NCBI GenBank assembly: GCA_963756495.1
Contig: CAVWNS010000002.1
Coordinates: 806,001 to 870,000, forward strand
Length of the DNA stretch: 64,000 nt
Reading direction: 5' to 3'
Origin: DATFDN01 sp963756495
GTDB lineage: Bacteria > Pseudomonadota > Alphaproteobacteria > Acetobacterales > Acetobacteraceae
The notes beneath the pieces were generated by a model. That model did not search any database, was not told the DNA's origin, and saw nothing but the letters and a program-made list of their open reading frames with translations. Below, piece after piece: positions 25,873-34,361 of the stretch. The position numbers were made by a program, and so were the translations under genes. Numbering within the stretch: the first letter of the stretch is position 1; every line of letters begins with the position of its first letter.

Positions 25873-26227
25873 ATGGCGCAGGATCATGTACGCCCCTCTC
25901 TTCTCTCGCCTCGCGATGCAGTGGCGCTCTGCACCGACGGCTGCTGGCTGACATACCATGATCTCGACGTCAGAAGTGCCGTCCTGACCCGAACCTTGCG
26001 CGCGCTGGGTCTTTCACGCGGCGACCACTTCGCATTCATGCTGCCAAACGGCCCTGGCATGCTCGCGTGCTATGTGGCGTGTGCGCGAAGCGGAATTGTC
26101 GGCGTCCCTCTGTCGCAACGGCTAACGCCGGCTGAGTTCGCGTTCCAGTTACGGGATTCGCAAGCGAAGGCGCTCCTGTTTTCCGATCAGTTCGCCGCTA
26201 CGGTGACCAGTTTTGTCACGTCGTCAG
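25873..26227 (+). pseudogene. Acyl-CoA ligase, fragment 1 (N terminus) before IS701 copy 2
   Basis: First 118 or so residues of an AMP-forming acyl-CoA ligase: SPRDAVALCTDGCWLTYHDLD, LGLSRGDHFAFMLPNGPGML, SGIVGVPLSQRLTPAEFAFQLRDS and ALLFSDQF. The gene is cut at about 26227, where IS701 transposase sequence takes over. The AMP-binding loop expected next (S/T-SGTTG-PKG) is absent from all fragments, so a piece of the gene has been lost as well as interrupted. Confidence 0.85.
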
Positions 26228-27311
26228 ACGCGGCGCTACAGCGGCGCGGTGCTGGTCATCGACGAGACCGGATTCCTCAAGCAGGGCCGCGCGTCGTGCG
26301 GGGTTGCGCGGCAATACACGGGATCGGCGGGCAAGATCACCAACTGCCAGATCGGCGTGTTCGCCGCCTATGCCTCGCGCCACGGCCACGCCTTCATCGA
26401 CCGAGCACTGTATCTGCCGAAAGCCTGGACCGACGACCCGGCCCGGTTGGCCAGCGCACATGTGCGAAGTGACATCAGCTTCGCGACCAAGCCGCGCATC
26501 GCCGTGCAGATGATCAAGCGTGCGTTGGCCGCGAACGTACCGTTCGCGTGGGTGGCCGCCGACGCCGTCTATGGCGTCGGCGAGGTCGAGCAGGTGCTGC
26601 GCCGGGCCGACCGTGGCTACGTGCTCGGGGTGACCGGCGCGCATCGGTTCCATTCCTGGGGCAAAAGACAACTGATCGCGGGTAGCGCCGAGGCGATCGC
26701 CGCGTCCCGGGCCACGGCAGACTGGCAGCGCCTGTCGGCCGGGGCCGGGACCAAGGGGCCGCGCCTGCACGAGTGGTGCTACGTGGAACTCGCCGACCTC
26801 AAAGCCGGTGAGTTCGGCGGCGCGGAAGACGAGGCATGGACGCGCGGATTGCTGATCCGTCGCCATATCGCCAACGGCGAGATGGCATTCTTCTCGACCT
26901 GGTGTCCGACCGGAACCCCAATCGCCACGCTGGTTGCCGTCGAAGGTCATCGTTGGTCCATCGAAGACAGCTTCGAGACCGCCAAGAACGAGCTTGGCCT
27001 CGATCACAATGAGACCCGGTCCTGGCACGGATGGCATCGGCACGTCTCGCTCGTGATGCTCGCCTTCGCCATGATGGCGATCATTCGCAACAAGGCCAAT
27101 GCAGTGGCGGCCACGCCGAAAAAAACCCCGCCGAGGCGGATGCCGCGGACCCGGACCTCATCCGCTGGTCGGTCCAGGAAATCCGGCGCATAGCAACGCG
27201 GCTTGCAAGACGACGCATCCAACCCGCGCACATCATCGCCTGGTCACTCTGGAGACGGGCCCATCAAGCCGCCGCTCGCGCAGCTCACCATAGGAAAGCG
27301 CAACTGTAATG
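26228..27311 (+). mobile_element. IS701-family element, copy 2, left part deleted
   Basis: The right end has the IS701 inverted repeat (GCAACTGTAATG ending 27311) followed by a YTAR site (CTAA, 27312-27315). The left terminus is reduced to GCGCTACAG (about 26233-26241), the outermost bases of the left repeat in copy 1, joined directly to the interior of the transposase. About 360 bp of the 5' part are therefore missing. The element interrupts the acyl-CoA ligase gene. Confidence 0.8.
26242..27309 (+). pseudogene. IS701-family transposase, N-terminally truncated (copy 2)
   Basis: Reads from AVLVIDETGFLKQGRASCG (first catalytic Asp) through QYTGSAGKITNCQIGVFAAY, FAWVAADAVYGVGEVEQVLR (second Asp), HEWCYVELADLKAGEFGG and WSIEDSFETAKNELGLDHNE (catalytic Glu), so the catalytic core is intact. 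Copy 1 lacks the central block seen here. The N-terminal DNA-binding part is missing. A run of seven As near 27118-27124 shifts the frame, and the C terminus then follows as DLIRWSVQEIRRIATRLARR and IIAWSLWRRAHQAAAR. Confidence 0.85.
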
Positions 27312-27768
27312 CTAAGGCTGCGATCCAGACAAGGGAGAGCTGGCGCTGCTGTCTTGAGGTGTCCATCGAGCGATGGCAGCTGACGTCGGCTGATCGCCAC
27401 TTGATCGCCCTGCCGATGTCTCACGCGGCTTGGTTCACCGCAGGTGCGACCCTCGATGCGGGCGGAACTGTCACGATCATGCGGTCTTGGGATCCGGAGG
27501 CGGCTCTCGATCTCGTTCAACAAAATCGTGTCTCCACGCTCAACCTGATCCCAACGATGCTGGGAGACCTGTTGAACGCTCAAGAGGCCGAGCCGCGGAA
27601 TGTCCGCAGCGTGCGCCTGCTGATGGTGGCCGGCTCCGTTCTTCCTGCTAATCTTTATCAACGCACGCGTGTGGCGTTCGGCGAAGTGCTGGGCAATATC
27701 TATGGCCTGACCGAAGCGGCTGGTCCGGTGACATTCCTGCTGCCGACCGACTTATACCAACCCGCCTA
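27312..27768 (+). pseudogene. Acyl-CoA ligase, fragment 2 (central), between two insertion sequences
   Basis: Central adenylation domain of the same ligase: ALPMSHAAWFTAGATLDAGG, VQQNRVSTLNLIPTMLGDLL, RLLMVAGSVLPANLYQR and the conserved NIYGLTEAAGPVTFLLP, where family members have the YG-x-TE adenine-contact motif. It ends at PTDLYQ, where the IS630-type element begins at a TA site (27767-27768). Confidence 0.85.
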
Positions 27769-28326
27769 GAGAGTGACACACGCCCACTCCCTTGCGCCGA
27801 CGGAGCTGATGCGGTCAGGGTCGTTGACGAAGAAATGCCAGGCGGTCCGGCACGCCTCGACGATGGCGTCGTAGCCGTCCCACACCAGGGCGCACAGCCG
27901 GTTAGCGCGGAGGTATTGCCAGACGTTCTCCATCGGGTTCAGTTCCGGGGAGTACGGCGGCAGCGGCAGGAGTGTGATGTTGTCGGGCACGCCGAGACGG
28001 ACGCCCCGCTGATGCCATCCGGCGCTGTCGCAGACCAGCACGGCGTGAGCGCCGGGTGCGACCTGGGTGCTAATTTCGGCCAGGTGCTCGGTCATGGCCT
28101 CGGCATTGACGCCCGGCATGATGATTGCGGCGCCGACGGCGCGGTTCGGGCAAATCGCGCCAAACAGGTAGGCGGAGTCGTGGCGGTTATCGCGGACCAT
28201 CAACGGCCGCGAGCCGATCGGCGCCCAAATGTAAGCGTGGCCGCCCTTCTGGCCGACCCGTGCTTCGTCCTGAAACCAAATCTCGACTGGCTTGTCAGCC
28301 GCGGAAGCGGGCAGCGCCTCCTTCAC
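27766..28326 (-). CDS. IS630-family transposase, catalytic half (ORF B)
   Basis: DDE catalytic domain of about 186 residues or more. It reads VEIWFQDEARVGQKGGHAYIW (first Asp), HAVLVCDSAGWHQ (second Asp) and LPPYSPELNPMENVWQYLR (Glu), the classic IS630 pattern. It has no convincing start of its own at the frame entry and is most likely made as a fusion with ORF A by -1 frameshifting on A7 (28340-28346). Confidence 0.88.
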   Translation of the reverse strand: MKEALPASAADKPVEIWFQDEARVGQKGGHAYIWAPIGSRPLMVRDNRHDSAYLFGAICPNRAVGAAIIMPGVNAEAMTEHLAEISTQVAPGAHAVLVCDSAGWHQRGVRLGVPDNITLLPLPPYSPELNPMENVWQYLRANRLCALVWDGYDAIVEACRTAWHFFVNDPDRISSVGAREWACVTL

Positions 28327-28835
28327 CAGACTGGCAAAGTTTTTTTAAACGCCGCCTCGGCCGCGGCGTCCTTCTTCGGATGGAACGGCCGCGGCTGCAG
28401 CCGGGTCAGGTCGAGCCGGCGCAACCACTTGCCGATGGTGCTCTCATGCACCGTCACACTGAAGCGGCGCGCAACCTCTTCGCGCAAATCCAGGCACCGC
28501 CAGCGCACCACCTTGTGCTTTTCCAGATCCGGCCCCTTGACGACCAGCTCCCTCAGCTCCGCCATTTGCTCCTTGGTCAGGACCGGCGCGGGGCCTGGGC
28601 CGCGGCGCGACGTCAGCCCGTCCACCCCGTCCCGATTGTAGCGATGCACCCAGTCGCGAAGCGTTTGCCGGTCCATGCCGTTCCGCTCCGCCGCCTCGGC
28701 GCGCGGATAGCCCTCCAGAATCATCGCCATCGCCAGCAGCCGGCGGACCTGCGCGCCGTCGCGGCATTTGCCCGCGATCTCACGAAGGCCAGCCGCCGTG
28801 TGCTCCGTACGCGTCACCGTCACTGCCGCGCCCAT
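28323..28835 (-). CDS. IS630-family transposase, DNA-binding half (ORF A)
   Basis: N-terminal half of 170 residues with helix-turn-helix motifs: VRRLLAMAMILEGYPRAEAAERNGMDRQTLRDWVHRYNRDG and EEVARRFSVTVHESTIGKWLRRL. The end (AAAEAAFKKTLPVW) runs over an A7 run. A -1 slip there gives FKKNFASLVKEALPAS and enters the catalytic frame, producing a normal-length transposase. Confidence 0.88.
   Translation of the reverse strand: MGAAVTVTRTEHTAAGLREIAGKCRDGAQVRRLLAMAMILEGYPRAEAAERNGMDRQTLRDWVHRYNRDGVDGLTSRRGPGPAPVLTKEQMAELRELVVKGPDLEKHKVVRWRCLDLREEVARRFSVTVHESTIGKWLRRLDLTRLQPRPFHPKKDAAAEAAFKKTLPVW
28340..28346 (-). promoter_or_regulatory. A7 slippery sequence for -1 frameshifting in the IS630 transposase
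   Basis: On the coding strand the bases read TTT-AAA-AAA-ACT, a run of seven As 15 codons or less before the ORF A stop. A slip of -1 joins ORF A to ORF B exactly as in IS630 elements that use programmed frameshifting. Loss of a base in the run during sequencing is the alternative. Confidence 0.6.
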
Positions 28836-28899
28836 CCGATGCCTCGCTCCAACTCGACCACGCGGCCATCGAATCAGAACCGAGCCAGATTGGGAATCC

Positions 28900-29552
28900 C
28901 AGAGAGTCAGGGGTCAGGCGGCTTGGTATTACGTACGGGGAAGTCCGATACCGTCGGCCGGCCCGGCCGATACGTGGAGCTGGCGATCCTCGATGAGCAG
29001 GCCCGGCCGACCGATGGCGTCGAACCCGGAGAAGTCGGGGTTGCTGGTCCCCAGATCACCTCCGGATACCTGGGGATGCCGGATGAGACCGGCGCAGCTT
29101 TCGCGGGCAAGTGGTTTCTCACCGGGGACATCGGCAAGGTCGATGCCGATGGATTCGTGTCCATCGTCGGTCGCAAGAAGGAGATGATCAAGACGGGCGG
29201 GTACAACGTCTATCCCAGTGAGGTGGAGGACGCGCTGTACAAACAGCCAGCCGTGCTCGAATGCGCAGCCTTCGGGATGCCGGACGACAGGTGGACGGAG
29301 GCCGTTCACGCCGCCGTCGTGCTGAGGCCCGGGTCGCACCGCTCCGAAGCAGAGGTCATTGCGGGCTGCCGGGTGGATCTGGCCGGCCACAAGGTGCCCA
29401 AGAAGATCCACATCCTAGGTGAGCTTCCACGAACCCGGTTCGGCAAGTTTGACCGAGTTCGCTTGCGCGAAGATCTCTCAACTTATGCGCAGGCTCCGAC
29501 CACAGCCGCTGCGACATCTGCGTCAACGGCCACGGATCGTAGCCAACGCTGA
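28900..29552 (+). pseudogene. Acyl-CoA ligase, fragment 3 (C terminus)
   Basis: C-terminal part of the split ligase: GGLVLRTGKSDTVGRPGRYVELAILDEQ, GVAGPQITSGYLGMPDET, the hinge and ATP motif WFLTGDIGKVDADGFVSIVGRKKEMIKTGG (TGD aspartate and the K/R hinge), YNVYPSEVEDALYKQPAV, and near the end GELPRTRFGKFDRVRLRE with the catalytic lysine position. It runs on to the native stop at 29552. The combined length of the three fragments is about that of a 500-residue ligase minus a central gap. Confidence 0.85.
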
Positions 29553-29684
29553 GCACCCGAAAACAGCCGCGCGTCCTCCTGGGTGCTGTCCAGAACCCGC
29601 CCAGCTCGAAAGTCGAGCTTGGCCTTGCCTGCCAACCCGTAGTCCAACCTCCGCCTCCACAGGAGACGGAGTCATCGTGTCCCG

Positions 29685-29751
29685 GCGGCTTCGACGTCTA
29701 CAAGCAGAAATGCGACGACGTTACGGCAAAGGGCTATGAAGGGTTCATCAT
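29685..29751 (+). pseudogene. Possible C-terminal scrap of a Baeyer-Villiger-type flavin monooxygenase
   Basis: About 22 codons read GGFDVYKQKCDDVTAKGYEG, very like the extreme C terminus of cyclohexanone-monooxygenase-type enzymes (GGF-x-x-YR-x-KCDEVAA-x-GYEGF). No other part of such a gene is nearby. The match is short, so it could be chance. Confidence 0.35.
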
Positions 29752-29819
29752 GATTCGGCCTTTATGGTCCGCGGCTGTGTGTCGGGCATCTCCAGCTTCT
29801 CTTTCGTTGGCGTCGGTTC

Positions 29820-30305
29820 TTAGGACTTGACCAGAGGACACCCGCTCTCGGCCAACGGCCTGAAGGCACGGTCGGGCGGGATGGTCTGCAGCAGCTTGGA
29901 CACCTCTAAAAACGTCCGGACGGCGATCCTGCACCCAGTAAAATCAGAGACTTAGCAGCGTTCGGCGGTGCGCCGGGAGGGGTTTTTAGAGGTGTCCGCT
30001 TGGGAATGCCCCACGGCCCCTTCGATTGAGTGGGCGTTTTCGCGCGCCAGACATAAATTTTGTGCGCGAATTTGCAATCGGCGCGCATTTCGCCCTGGTA
30101 GTACGGCTCGTCCGCCGGCGACGCTGTCATCTGGTCTGCGACTGTGCGCCACTCGCCTTTGCCTTGTTCACCCCGAGCTTTGCGACTGCCTTCAAGTAGT
30201 GCGTCACCGCCAAATAGATCCCGGCATGGTAGAAGCTCGGCTTCGCGTCATGATAAAGTGGCGCGATAGGCGCCGCTGGGTTATCCAGTTCCTTCGTCCC
30301 GGCTT
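29820..30305 (-). pseudogene. Branched-chain-type solute-binding protein, C-terminal fragment with MITE insertion
   Basis: Reads on the minus strand as KELDNPAAPIAPLYHDAKPS, FYHAGIYLAVTHYLKAVAKL and GVNKAKASGA, then after a frameshift near 30135 as VADQMTASPADEPYYQGEMR and KIYVWRAKTPTQSKGPWGIP. A 100-bp palindromic element then intervenes, and the protein finishes KLLQTIPPDRAFRPLAESGCPLVKS before TAA at 29820-29822. The end matches the C termini of the three full-length binding proteins elsewhere in this window (SEGGCPLV in one). The N-terminal two thirds are missing, cut exactly at the end of the ABC ATPase gene. Confidence 0.8.
29898..29997. mobile_element. MITE-like element, 100 bp, with 4-bp target duplication
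   Basis: Perfect 16-bp terminal inverted repeats (GGACACCTCTAAAAAC at 29898-29913 and its complement at 29982-29997) enclose about 68 bp without a gene. Both sides carry the same tetranucleotide GCTT (29894-29897, 29998-30001). Removing the element and one GCTT restores the reading frame of the host gene (WGIP-K-LLQTIPP), which proves the insertion. The parent transposon, with the same ends, is not in the window. Confidence 0.85.
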
Positions 30306-30307
30306 GG

Positions 30308-32368
30308 TTATTCCGAGACCACCCGGAAAGTGGACGCCGGCAAGGTGATCGCCCCCGGGAAATGACAGGCTACGCGGTGGCCTACGGCAATTTCGGCCAA
30401 GGCAGGCGTCTCCACGGCGCAGCGGGGGGCAGCTGCGGGGCAGCGGGTGCGGAAACGGCAGCCGGACGGCGGGCTGATCGGACTTGGGATCTCGCCACGC
30501 AGGATGATGCGCTGCCGTACCCGCGTGGCCGCTGCGTCCCCCGTCGGCACGGCGGAGATCAGGCTTACGGTGTAAGGATGGAGCGGTCGGGCGAAAAGCT
30601 CGGCCGCCGGCGCCGTCTCCATCACCCGGCCAAGATAGAGCACCACGATTCGGTCGGAGATGTGCCGCACGACCGCCAGGTCGTGGGCGATGAACAGGTA
30701 GGTCAGGCCGAGCCGCTCCTGAAGCCCGATCATCAGGTTGATGATCTGCCCCTGGATATTGACGTCCAGCGCAGAGATCGGCTCGTCCCCGAGCACGAAC
30801 ACAGGCTCGACCGCCAGAGCGCGGGCGATCGAGATGCGCTGGCGCTGCCCCCCCGAAAATTCGTGCGGGAAGCGCTGCGCGGCCGCCGGCGGCAGGCCGA
30901 CCACGTCCAATAGTTCGCTCACGCGCGCCCTGGCCGCAGCGGCGTCGCGCGCCAAGCCGTGCAGGCGCAGCGGGCCGGTCAGAATTTCCTGCACCGTCAT
31001 GCGTGGGTTCAGCGATCCATAGGGGTCCTGAAAGATCATCTGCATGCGCCGGCGCAGCGGGCGAATGCGGGACTGAGGCGCGTGGGTTATGTCCTGGCCC
31101 TCGAAGGCGATGCTCCCGCCTGTTGGCTCCTCGAGCCTCATTATGAGCTTGGCAATGGTGGATTTTCCGGACCCGGACTCCCCCACCAAGCCGACCGTCT
31201 CGCCCGCGCGGATTTCCAGGTCCACGCCGTCCACCGCGTGCAGCACGCGGCGCTTTTCCATGAAGTTCTCCCGCGGGAGCTCGAAATGCTTGGCAAGCGC
31301 CCGCACCTCAAGCAGCGACCGCGGTTGCCCGGTGCGGCGCGGGGCCGGCGCGCTGACGACGGCCGCTGGCGGTCGGAGCCGTCGCCCCGCCTGAGTGACC
31401 CAGCAGCGCGCGCTCCGCCCCTCTGCTACCGCAAGCAGCTCCGGGTGGCGGGCGCAGGCCTCGACCGCAAAGGGGCAGCGCGCGCGGAACCGGCAACCCT
31501 CCGGCCAGGCGCGCGCATCAGGCGGCTGCCCCTCGATCGTCGCGAGCCGGCGGTCGGCCGCCATAGTCTGATCGAGCCGCGGCGCCGCGTGCAGCAGCGC
31601 CCATGTATAAGGGTGCCTTGGGTCGGAAAGCAGGTCCTCCGGCCGGCCTTCCTCGACGACCTCCCCGGCATACATCACCAGCACGCGCGCGCAGAGATTG
31701 GCGATCACACCGAGATCGTGGCTGATCAGGATCACCGCAGTCCCGAAATCGGCGTTCAGCTCGCGCAGCAGGTCCAGGATCTGCGCCTGGATGGTTACGT
31801 CCAGCGCGGTGGTGGGCTCATCCGCCAGGATCAGTGCCGGATCGTTGGCAAACCCCATCGCCAGCATGACCCGCTGGCGCATGCCGCCGGAGAACTGGTG
31901 CGGCCACGAATTCAGCGCGCGCTCCGGCCCCGCGATGCCCATGCGGCCCAGAAGCGCTGCCGCCCGCGTACGCGCCGCAGCGGGCACGTAGCGCTTATGC
32001 GCCGTCATCGTCTCGATCAGCTGGCGGCCAACGCGCAGCACCGGGTTGAGCGAGGTCATCGGGTCCTGGAAGACCATCGCTATCTCGGCGCCGCGGATGT
32101 CACGCAGTTCCCCTTCCGGAATACTGGCGATGTCGCGGCCGCGGAAGCGGATGGAGCCCTCGACGATGCGCGCCGGCTCCTCGAGCAGCCGGATGATGGA
32201 CTTCGCGGCGACACTCTTGCCGGAGCCGGATTCGCCGACGATGCCAAGTGCCTCGCCGCGGTTCAGGGTGAAGCTGACGCCGTCCACCGCGCGCACCACG
32301 CCGGCGTCCGTGAAGAACCAGGTGCGCAGATTCTCGACGCGCAGGAGCGGTTCAGCGTCGTCTTGCAT
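30308..32368 (-). CDS. Peptide/nickel-type ABC transporter, fused dual ATPase (OppD-OppF)
   Basis: Single 686-residue protein with two complete ATPase domains, equal to DppD plus DppF. Domain 1 has Walker A GESGSGKS (about 40), signature FSGGMRQRVMLAMG and Walker B ALILADEPTTALD. A linker with the C-terminal cysteine cluster of the oligopeptide family follows (CRFRARCPFAVEACARHP). Domain 2 has GESGSGKSTIAK, FSGGQRQRISIARALAVEP and FVLGDEPISALD, then a second cysteine cluster (CRFRTRCPAAAPRC). The ATG at 32368 lies inside the end of the permease gene (17-bp overlap). It powers import of peptides or related solutes with the two permeases upstream. Confidence 0.94.
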   Translation of the reverse strand: MQDDAEPLLRVENLRTWFFTDAGVVRAVDGVSFTLNRGEALGIVGESGSGKSVAAKSIIRLLEEPARIVEGSIRFRGRDIASIPEGELRDIRGAEIAMVFQDPMTSLNPVLRVGRQLIETMTAHKRYVPAAARTRAAALLGRMGIAGPERALNSWPHQFSGGMRQRVMLAMGFANDPALILADEPTTALDVTIQAQILDLLRELNADFGTAVILISHDLGVIANLCARVLVMYAGEVVEEGRPEDLLSDPRHPYTWALLHAAPRLDQTMAADRRLATIEGQPPDARAWPEGCRFRARCPFAVEACARHPELLAVAEGRSARCWVTQAGRRLRPPAAVVSAPAPRRTGQPRSLLEVRALAKHFELPRENFMEKRRVLHAVDGVDLEIRAGETVGLVGESGSGKSTIAKLIMRLEEPTGGSIAFEGQDITHAPQSRIRPLRRRMQMIFQDPYGSLNPRMTVQEILTGPLRLHGLARDAAAARARVSELLDVVGLPPAAAQRFPHEFSGGQRQRISIARALAVEPVFVLGDEPISALDVNIQGQIINLMIGLQERLGLTYLFIAHDLAVVRHISDRIVVLYLGRVMETAPAAELFARPLHPYTVSLISAVPTGDAAATRVRQRIILRGEIPSPISPPSGCRFRTRCPAAAPRCAVETPALAEIAVGHRVACHFPGAITLPASTFRVVSE

Positions 32369-33239
32369 GCGGGTCCAGCCAGTCGCGCAGGCCATCGCCC
32401 ACGAAGTTGAAGCCCATCACCACCGACAGGATCGCAAGGCCGGGAAAGGTGGCCACCCACCATTGGGAGACGAGTTCACGGCCCTCGGACACCATCGAGC
32501 CCCATTCCGGCGTAGGCGGAATCACGCCGAGACCGAGGAAGGACAGCCCGGCGAACACCAGGATGGCGTTGCCGAGATCGAGCGTGACCAGCACGATCAG
32601 CGGACCGACGGCGTTCGGCATGATTTGACGGAACAGAATATGCGCGGGCCCGAAACCGATCGTCCGGGCGGCGGCGACGTATTCCTGCGAGCGCTGGGCG
32701 ATCACCAGGCTGCGCGCAAGCCGGGCGAATTTCGGCCACCATACGACAAGCATCGCGATCACGGTGTTGCGGGTACCGATGCCCAGTGCCGCGGCGATGG
32801 CCATAGCCAGGATGATCGGCGGGAAGCAGAACATCAGGTCGGTCGCGCGCATCAGGGCCTCTTCGGCAAATCCTCGCGCATAGGCGGCGACCGCGCCGAG
32901 CAGCGTGCCGAACGCGCCGGCGATCAGCACCACGGCGAAGCCAACGGCGAGCGAGGTGCGCGCGCCGTAGATCAGGCGGGTCAGCACGTCGCGCCCCAGC
33001 TCGTCGGTGCCGAGCCAGTGCGCGGCGGAGGGAGACGCGAGCCGTCCGGCAACGTTCACGACGTTGGGCGGGTCCGGCGTGATCCAGGGCGCCAGCAGGG
33101 CGGCCAGGGCCCAAGTGATGACGACAGCGGCGCCGCCGGCGGCAAGGCCGTAGCGGCTCCCCCAGCGCCGGCGGCGTCCGGCAGAGGAGCTTTCGCGCTC
33201 GGCAGCGAGCAGCGCCGCCTTGATCGCCGCGTCGCTCAC
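32352..33239 (-). CDS. Peptide/nickel-type ABC transporter permease (DppC-like)
   Basis: Inner-membrane permease of 295 residues. It has an N-terminal helix (GGAAVVITWALAALLAPWITP), the WLGTDELGRDVLTRLIYGARTSL loop typical of DppC/OppC, and the EAA coupling loop in YVAAARTIGFGPAHILFRQIMPNAVGPLIV. The 3' end overlaps the ATPase gene by 17 bp and the 5' end overlaps the partner permease by 4 bp (ATGA). Confidence 0.94.
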   Translation of the reverse strand: MSDAAIKAALLAAERESSSAGRRRRWGSRYGLAAGGAAVVITWALAALLAPWITPDPPNVVNVAGRLASPSAAHWLGTDELGRDVLTRLIYGARTSLAVGFAVVLIAGAFGTLLGAVAAYARGFAEEALMRATDLMFCFPPIILAMAIAAALGIGTRNTVIAMLVVWWPKFARLARSLVIAQRSQEYVAAARTIGFGPAHILFRQIMPNAVGPLIVLVTLDLGNAILVFAGLSFLGLGVIPPTPEWGSMVSEGRELVSQWWVATFPGLAILSVVMGFNFVGDGLRDWLDPHARRR

Positions 33240-34249
33240 CGGTGCATCACCCGCGGATCAAGCAGCGCATACGAGACGTCAACGAGCAGATTGACCACGA
33301 CATAGACCACCGCCACCACCATGGTGATGCCCATGATGGCGGGGAAATCCAGCGTCACCGCACTTTGGAAGGTGTAGCGGCCGAGGCCGGGCCAGGAGAA
33401 GATGGTCTCGGTGAGAACCGTGCCGGTCAGCAGCTGCGCGTAGGCAAGGCCGCCCAGTGTCACCACCGGCAGCAGCGCGTTGGGCAGTGCGTGGCCCAGC
33501 ATGATGGCGCGCCGCGCGAGCCCTTTCGCGCGGGCGACGCGGATATAGTCCTGGGATAGCGCATCCAGCATCGCCGCACGGGTCGTCCGTGTGATCAGCC
33601 CGAGCGTCGCGGCGGCCAGGACGATGGACGGGAGGACCAGGTGCGCGGCGGCATCCCAGAACGTGTCCCACTGGCCGGCGAGCGGAGCGTCGATCAGCAG
33701 CACGCCGGTCACGAAGGGGGGCGGGAACTGATCGGAGCTGATCTGGCCCGGTCCCGGCGCCCAGCCGAGCCAGCCGTAAAACACCGCGAGCATGATGAAG
33801 GCGAGCCAAAAGGTGGGCGAGGCGACGCCGATCAGCGAAATGCCGCGGGCCAGGTGGTCCACCCAGGAATCCCGGCGCATGGCGGCAAGGATGCCGAGCG
33901 GAATGCCTAGCAGGACGGAGAGCAGGAAGGCGATGGTGGACAGCTCCACCGTGGCCGGCGCGTACTGGGCGATATCGTCCAGGACCGGGCGCTGAGAGGA
34001 GATGGAGGTGCCGAGATCGCCATGGGCCAGCCCGTTGAGGAACAGGCCGTAGCGGTCCCACAACGGCAGGTCGAGACCCCATTTGTGGCGATAGGCGGCA
34101 ACGATCGCGGGGTTGTTGGCGGCGATGTCGCCGAGCTGGGTGAGGACCGGATCGCCCGGGACCATGTTGGCAATCAGGAAGATGAGCAGCGTCGCCAGCA
34201 GCACCATCACAAGCGCAACCAGCAAGCGCGAGGCGATATAGCGCAGCAT
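33236..34249 (-). CDS. Peptide/nickel-type ABC transporter permease (DppB-like)
   Basis: Permease of 337 residues and first gene of the operon. It opens MLRYIASRLLVALVMVLLATLLIFLIANMVPGDP, the standard DppB start, and has GDLGTSISSQRPVLDDI, WLAFIMLAVFYGWL and the EAA loop YIRVARAKGLARRAIMLGHALPNALLPVV. It is transcribed divergently from the binding-protein gene, with 112 bp between the starts that should hold both promoters. Confidence 0.95.
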   Translation of the reverse strand: MLRYIASRLLVALVMVLLATLLIFLIANMVPGDPVLTQLGDIAANNPAIVAAYRHKWGLDLPLWDRYGLFLNGLAHGDLGTSISSQRPVLDDIAQYAPATVELSTIAFLLSVLLGIPLGILAAMRRDSWVDHLARGISLIGVASPTFWLAFIMLAVFYGWLGWAPGPGQISSDQFPPPFVTGVLLIDAPLAGQWDTFWDAAAHLVLPSIVLAAATLGLITRTTRAAMLDALSQDYIRVARAKGLARRAIMLGHALPNALLPVVTLGGLAYAQLLTGTVLTETIFSWPGLGRYTFQSAVTLDFPAIMGITMVVAVVYVVVNLLVDVSYALLDPRVMHR

Positions 34250-34361
34250 TGGCCTGTTTGCCCCCTCGAATGCAGTATCACCGATGCGCTGCCCGGCAAC
34301 AACTTGTCTTCGTTTGGACGCGGGTTAAGGTGCCCCTGTTCAAGGACGAAGGGAGGGATCG

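Larger units (their letters stand above)
27769..28870 (-). mobile_element. IS630-family element with two overlapping frames
   Basis: Inserted in the ligase gene in opposite orientation. The left edge lies against a TA dinucleotide (27767-27768) at the end of the second frame, and the stop codon TAG itself is made from this TA. Two ORFs overlap by a few bases and are joined by a slippery A7. I could not find a matching inverted repeat on the right, so the right boundary (about 28870-28905) is approximate and that end may be damaged. Confidence 0.75.

Noticed and set aside
28125..28899. Upstream extension of ligase fragment 3 through the IS630 element
   Set aside because: Antisense of the transposase; the ligase match begins only after about 28900.
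29603..29619. Hairpin AGCTCGA-AAG-TCGAGCT after the ligase stop as a terminator
   Set aside because: The 7-bp stem is perfect but no T run follows and it is within decayed sequence, so a terminator role is not supported.
30959..32410. Long plus-strand frame of 483 codons opposite the dual ATPase
   Set aside because: It is antisense to well-conserved Walker A, signature and Walker B motifs and shows no protein-family pattern.
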